A program made the position numbers and the translations under genes. From assembly GCF_042683045.1 (NCBI RefSeq), contig NZ_JBHUIT010000012.1:1-64000 (forward strand): a stretch of DNA of 64,000 nucleotides. Reading direction: 5' to 3'. The DNA is from Luteolibacter algae. Its GTDB lineage: Bacteria > Verrucomicrobiota > Verrucomicrobiia > Verrucomicrobiales > Akkermansiaceae. The notes under the pieces are model-generated. The model was not told where the DNA came from and searched no databases. It saw only the letters and a program-made list of their open reading frames with translations. Shown here piece by piece: positions 60,619-64,000 of this stretch (its first letter is position 1; every line of letters begins with the position of its first letter).

Positions 60619-62595
60619 TTAAAAATTTATTTTCATTCCCACCGACATGCTTCTGCCAGCCCCGGGATAGTAAACACCGCTATATTTCAAAGCCGCGTAG
60701 CGCTTATCCAGCAGGTTATCCACGCTCAGATATACCGAAGCATCCTCCGTTATCTCATAACGCACCTGGATACCGATCAATCCGTAAGCGGATAGTTTCT
60801 CAGCCGTATTTTCAAAATCATTTCCCTCGTAGGTCGAGCTGATGTAGCGGTAATCGCCACGCAGCGAAAGGCGCTCGCTCGGGCGGAAAATCAGATCAAC
60901 CGATGCCTGATGGTTTGGAACCAGGCTGACACTTCTCCCCTGATAAGGACCGCTTTGGTATTCGGCTCTCAGCCCGCTGTAGTGCACACCCGCCTCCCAA
61001 CAATTTGCTTGGTATATCATGTCCAATTCCACCCCCATCCGCTGCGTATCAGCAAAATTCGTGTTCAGGTTCTGCTGGAAATCATAAACGATTTCACCTT
61101 GAAGAAACTGCACAAATCCGTTTCCCCGGAAGGTCCAGTTACCGGTCTCAAATTCAGCCCCAAGCTCGATATTTTGTCCGGTTTCCGCGAATAATTCATC
61201 GTTGAATGGGACTGTCAGCGGGAAACCCTGATAGGATGCGAGCTCATCCGTTGATGGCAGGCGGTATAACTGATCGAATCGCAACCATGTCGATAAATCA
61301 TCGCGCGGTTCCCAACGTAGACCAAGCTGATAGGCGTGATCGAAATCACTACTGGAGCGCTGGAAATTGAGATCCGGATTCTGCGGGAAGCGCAGCGATC
61401 TCGCCATCGCATCATTATAGGAGTAATTTGCTCTTACCGCTGAGCTCAGATGGATATCACGAATCGGTTCCCACTCGGCAGCGATAAAAATACCGGCTAC
61501 CACGCGCTCGAGCTCCGCGTTCCCGGTCTCATTCCATCTCTGAATTTCAGAAAACTGATCAACCTCTAGTGAGTCGTATCGGAAACTCGTGCCCACCTCC
61601 AACGCATGATTTCTCCATTCTCGGCGCAGCACTGGATCGAATGTCAGAGTGTTCAGCTTGTTATCAGTGTGGGATCCCGGTCCAAGATTTGACGCCTGCT
61701 CCCTCGCGCTAAAACCTAACGGTAAATCCACGTAAAAATCCGAATTCCTACCGATACGTAAATTCGCACTTCCGCCCAATAATTTCTGCTCATAAAAATA
61801 CTGATCCGCTTGTCCCGAAGCGGCATAAATCGAGTAGGTAGGATCGGATAAATACTGGTCTTTAGCCAATGGCCCGGGAAAGCCTGCCTTCAGGTCCGCC
61901 CATGATATGCCGAGTTCCAATTCGTTATTTTTCCCCAGATCGCGCTTCCACTTGCCAGCCATGGAGGTAGATTCGCTAAAGGCGTTGTCGCGGTAGCCTT
62001 CTGTCAAGCTCTGTTCGAAATCAACGTTCACCGCATTACCATTATGCACTCCCTCATGTCCGCTACGGAGTAGCTGGTAGCCGAAACTTCCCACTGCGGT
62101 TTCGATATGAGACCGGGGCGTGCCGGCTTCCTTTGTGACTACATTGATCACTCCGCCCACAGCGTTATCGCCAAAACGGGCCGATTGGCTACCACGCAAA
62201 ATTTCAATCCTGGATATCCTGCCTATCGACACCTCCCTCAGTGAAACGCCTGCCATATCCGGCCGATTTACCGGTTTCCCATCCACCAATATCAGCACTC
62301 TCGACGCCGAATTCTCTCCGAACCCACGAAGACTGACATTCCCGTCGTCCCGATTCCCCGTGGTGTTCGTCACCCGGATCCCTGCTCTGAACGAGAGTAA
62401 TTCGGCGATTGAGCGGGCACCGGACTCCTCAATGGTTTTCTCATCAATGATCTCCGCACTACCCGCGTAGTTCCGGGGCACGGCACTGTCGGCATTAGCC
62501 TTTACCACCAGTGCCTGCAATTCATCATACTCCTCCTCAGCCGCTGCCAAGCAAGCACCAGCTGCAAAGAGCAACACCGGAAAAACGGGTTTCAT
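60619..62595 (-). CDS. TonB-dependent receptor, BtuB-like
   Basis: A 658-aa outer-membrane receptor. Signal peptide 1-20. The plug (about 45-170) reads NYAGSAEIIDEKTIEESGARSIAELL, LRGFGENSASRVLILVDGKPVNRPD, ISRIEILRGSQSARFGDNAVGGVINVVTKE; about 20 beta strands follow and the last ends SVGMKINF with terminal Phe. Size and the RPDMAGVSL plug fit BtuB-like cobalamin receptors, and the cobalamin riboswitch upstream of the operon supports that. No btuCDF or TonB gene lies in the window. Confidence 0.92.
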   Translation of the reverse strand: MKPVFPVLLFAAGACLAAAEEEYDELQALVVKANADSAVPRNYAGSAEIIDEKTIEESGARSIAELLSFRAGIRVTNTTGNRDDGNVSLRGFGENSASRVLILVDGKPVNRPDMAGVSLREVSIGRISRIEILRGSQSARFGDNAVGGVINVVTKEAGTPRSHIETAVGSFGYQLLRSGHEGVHNGNAVNVDFEQSLTEGYRDNAFSESTSMAGKWKRDLGKNNELELGISWADLKAGFPGPLAKDQYLSDPTYSIYAASGQADQYFYEQKLLGGSANLRIGRNSDFYVDLPLGFSAREQASNLGPGSHTDNKLNTLTFDPVLRREWRNHALEVGTSFRYDSLEVDQFSEIQRWNETGNAELERVVAGIFIAAEWEPIRDIHLSSAVRANYSYNDAMARSLRFPQNPDLNFQRSSSDFDHAYQLGLRWEPRDDLSTWLRFDQLYRLPSTDELASYQGFPLTVPFNDELFAETGQNIELGAEFETGNWTFRGNGFVQFLQGEIVYDFQQNLNTNFADTQRMGVELDMIYQANCWEAGVHYSGLRAEYQSGPYQGRSVSLVPNHQASVDLIFRPSERLSLRGDYRYISSTYEGNDFENTAEKLSAYGLIGIQVRYEITEDASVYLSVDNLLDKRYAALKYSGVYYPGAGRSMSVGMKINF

Positions 62596-62668
62596 AGTAA
62601 ATTCCCCAGAGAAATTCTTTTAAGATTCCGCCGGGAGTGAAGTAGTTCGGATTCTTCCGTCCAGTCGA

Positions 62669-63481
62669 CTAGCTTCGTCTGCGGATTCCTAGAAGTCCGA
62701 GCGTAGTGATCAAACTCATGGAGAACAAACTCGGCTCCGGCACCAAGGTCAGATTGTCCAAAGCGAAATACGAAGGTGTATTGATCCCAAATTGTCCGAT
62801 ATCCGACGAGTCATAGGAGAAACGAATTTCGTCCGCTACCCCCAGTCCTCCGAGATCCACTTCCTTCCAATCATCCAGAATGAAATCCAGGGAATTATCG
62901 GCAAAACGGAAATCGGCGAGATAGACTTCGACGTTCCTCCCTGTCGCAACACCGCCGTCATAGCCGGAAATGATCAGTTTGAAAAAATCCGCATCGTTAC
63001 CGGAACCGCCACCGAATTTTTTGGCGAATCCATCGCCCTCTTTCATCGATAATCCGGCATAGGTGGTATTGGTAATCAACGCACTGGAGCCCGCAAGGTC
63101 AGCGCGGTCAAAAGTGATTGAGGCATTGGTATACCCTATCGCGAAGTTCGATGAGCCCAGCCCCCCCGCACCTGCAAAAGTGCTGTATTGATTGCCAAAC
63201 CCGGGAGTAACCGTGTCGGTATGGTTGGAAAAAACAAATCCTGACCAGAACGTATATGAGCCAGCATCCGTGAAAGAATTACTGAAAGTGACCCCATCAA
63301 TCGTGAGCGCCCCTCCCCCGGATTGGCCGTTCCAGACACCCGTAGGGCCGTTCATACCGCCCAGCGGCACACTCTCGAAATCCAGCACTGCCGCGCTGAG
63401 TTTACCGGTGAATGAAAGTGAAGTCGCAGAGCAAAATATTGCACCCGCTGCGATCAGGCGCGTCGTGTTATGTAGTTTCAT
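62669..63481 (-). CDS. DUF4465 PEP-CTERM surface protein
   Basis: A 270-aa exported protein. Signal peptide about 1-30 (ending SAAVLDFESVPLGG), DUF4465-like beta-sandwich (GVTFSNSFTDAGSYTFWSGFVFSN, DWKEVDLGGLGVADEIRFSYDSSD) and a C-terminal PEP-CTERM: PEPSLFSMSLITTLGLLGIRRRS, i.e. Pro-Glu-Pro, membrane helix and basic end, processed by exosortase. First gene of the B12 operon after the riboswitch. DUF4465 proteins often appear with cobalamin receptors and may bind the vitamin at the surface. ATG 63481 is preferred to 63511 because it starts the signal peptide directly. Confidence 0.88.
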   Translation of the reverse strand: MKLHNTTRLIAAGAIFCSATSLSFTGKLSAAVLDFESVPLGGMNGPTGVWNGQSGGGALTIDGVTFSNSFTDAGSYTFWSGFVFSNHTDTVTPGFGNQYSTFAGAGGLGSSNFAIGYTNASITFDRADLAGSSALITNTTYAGLSMKEGDGFAKKFGGGSGNDADFFKLIISGYDGGVATGRNVEVYLADFRFADNSLDFILDDWKEVDLGGLGVADEIRFSYDSSDIGQFGINTPSYFALDNLTLVPEPSLFSMSLITTLGLLGIRRRS

Positions 63482-63565
63482 ATTTCGTTGAAGGCTTTGG
63501 AAACGAGCCATCGTCGATGTATTTTTTCGTAATCCGTAAAGCTCAATGCCCTACTTCCTACTCAT

Positions 63566-63719
63566 GTCCGTGAAACAAGTGTTCTGACTCCCGGCTTCTG
63601 GCCTCCGCCCCGCCTTCACCTCCTTGTTTTACCTCGGAGATTGGCATTTTGGGACATTGTATCCGGTTACAGCAGCGCCAACTGTCCCGGGATTTCACCG
63701 GGTTCCATGTGGCACGGAC
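63566..63719 (-). promoter_or_regulatory. Cobalamin riboswitch
   Basis: The minus-strand leader has the cobalamin element order: GGAACCCGGTGAAATCCCGGGACAG..., GGCGCTGCTGTAACC, a variable middle with purine-rich stems, and the B12-box-like GCCGGGAGTCAGAACAC; a P1 stem GTCCGTG / CACGGAC closes it. About 85 bp further is the DUF4465 gene, followed by the BtuB-like receptor, as expected for B12 repression of uptake genes. Confidence 0.88.
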
Positions 63720-63860
63720 GGATGGCTTATCTCCCGCTACCGGCATTGCGTCAAGAAGAACGCTGCCGATGAGGAAAAAAGCGAGTCTGACTGTGGAAAA
63801 ATCTCCGTTTCCGATTTTTCAGACTTTCAGTTTCGAAGGTTTTGCCAAAACCTCACAGCC

Positions 63861-64000
63861 ATGAACCAACCCCGCATCCTCGACGGTAAAGCCGTCGCCG
63901 CAGCCGTCCTAGATGAATGCCGCGCTGAAACCGCCGAGCTAAAAGCACGAGGAATTACACCGGGTCTTGCCGTGGTGCTCGTAGGTAACGATCCCGCTTC
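63861..64000 (+). CDS. folD: FolD, N-terminal part (cut by window edge)
   Basis: The first 46 codons of methylenetetrahydrofolate dehydrogenase/cyclohydrolase: MNQPRILDGKAVAAAVLDE, then GITPGLAVVLVGNDPAS, the typical N-terminal blocks of FolD (about 285 aa). The enzyme interconverts 5,10-methylene-, methenyl- and 10-formyl-tetrahydrofolate. Runs off the window at 64000. It lies divergent from the cobalamin riboswitch and its start has no clear Shine-Dalgarno. Confidence 0.93.
   Translation, partial: MNQPRILDGKAVAAAVLDECRAETAELKARGITPGLAVVLVGNDPA

Overview
The window looks like chromosomal DNA of a Verrucomicrobiota bacterium, probably of the Verrucomicrobiales type; this is inferred from gene content alone. 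It carries planctomycete/verrucomicrobial secreted families (DUF1501, DUF1552, DUF1587/1592/1588/1585, DUF1800, PPC-domain protein), a PEP-CTERM protein, a prepilin-like protein and a sulfatase. No rRNA or tRNA gene was seen.

Layout. 1-4.8 kb: housekeeping and small genes (truncated MFS gene, DEAD-box helicase, methyltransferase, MgtC, rhodanese, RRM protein, GNAT). 4.8-9.9 kb: a minus-strand DUF1800 > DUF1501 > pseudopilin-like operon. 10-12.5 kb: HAD hydrolase, secreted protein, fasciclin protein. 12.6-16.5 kb: DUF1592-type cytochrome > DUF1552 pair. 16.8-30.3 kb: mixed metabolism (prepilin, adenylate-kinase-like protein, L,D-transpeptidase, TPR protein, chromate transporter, GT35 glucan phosphorylase, FabV, STAS-like pair, esterase/SMP-30 fusion), ending with a guanidine-II riboswitch in front of a SugE/Gdx exporter. 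30.3-36.9 kb: sulfatase, ligase-associated type helicase, ABC-F ATPase.

36.8-46.3 kb is a type II-C CRISPR-Cas locus. A minus-strand tracrRNA candidate lies upstream of cas9 (1124 aa). An opposite-strand block (YegP-like DUF1508 protein, PIN toxin and Phd-type antitoxin) separates cas9 from cas1-cas2. The array has 30 repeats of 36 bp and 29 spacers. At its right end there is a tracrRNA-like double hairpin with a terminator, then two solitary repeats. The solitary repeats enclose 824 bp of apparently phage-derived, decayed coding DNA whose boundaries coincide with the repeat edges. This is the most unusual part of the window.

46.3-52.6 kb: a FadR-type GntR regulator is divergent from a deoxy-sugar (probably L-fucose-like) oxidative operon: FucU/RbsD mutarotase, TIM-barrel isomerase, aldo/keto reductase, Zn dehydrogenase, UxaE-like epimerase and lactonase. 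Two TGTNNNACA operator candidates lie between them. 52.6-59.7 kb: a kinase-like membrane protein with an altered catalytic loop, a methyltransferase, and a DUF1501 + PPC protein pair. 59.7-63.7 kb: a cobalamin riboswitch followed by a DUF4465 PEP-CTERM protein, a BtuB-like TonB receptor and a surface protein, which looks like a B12 uptake unit. folD begins at the right edge.
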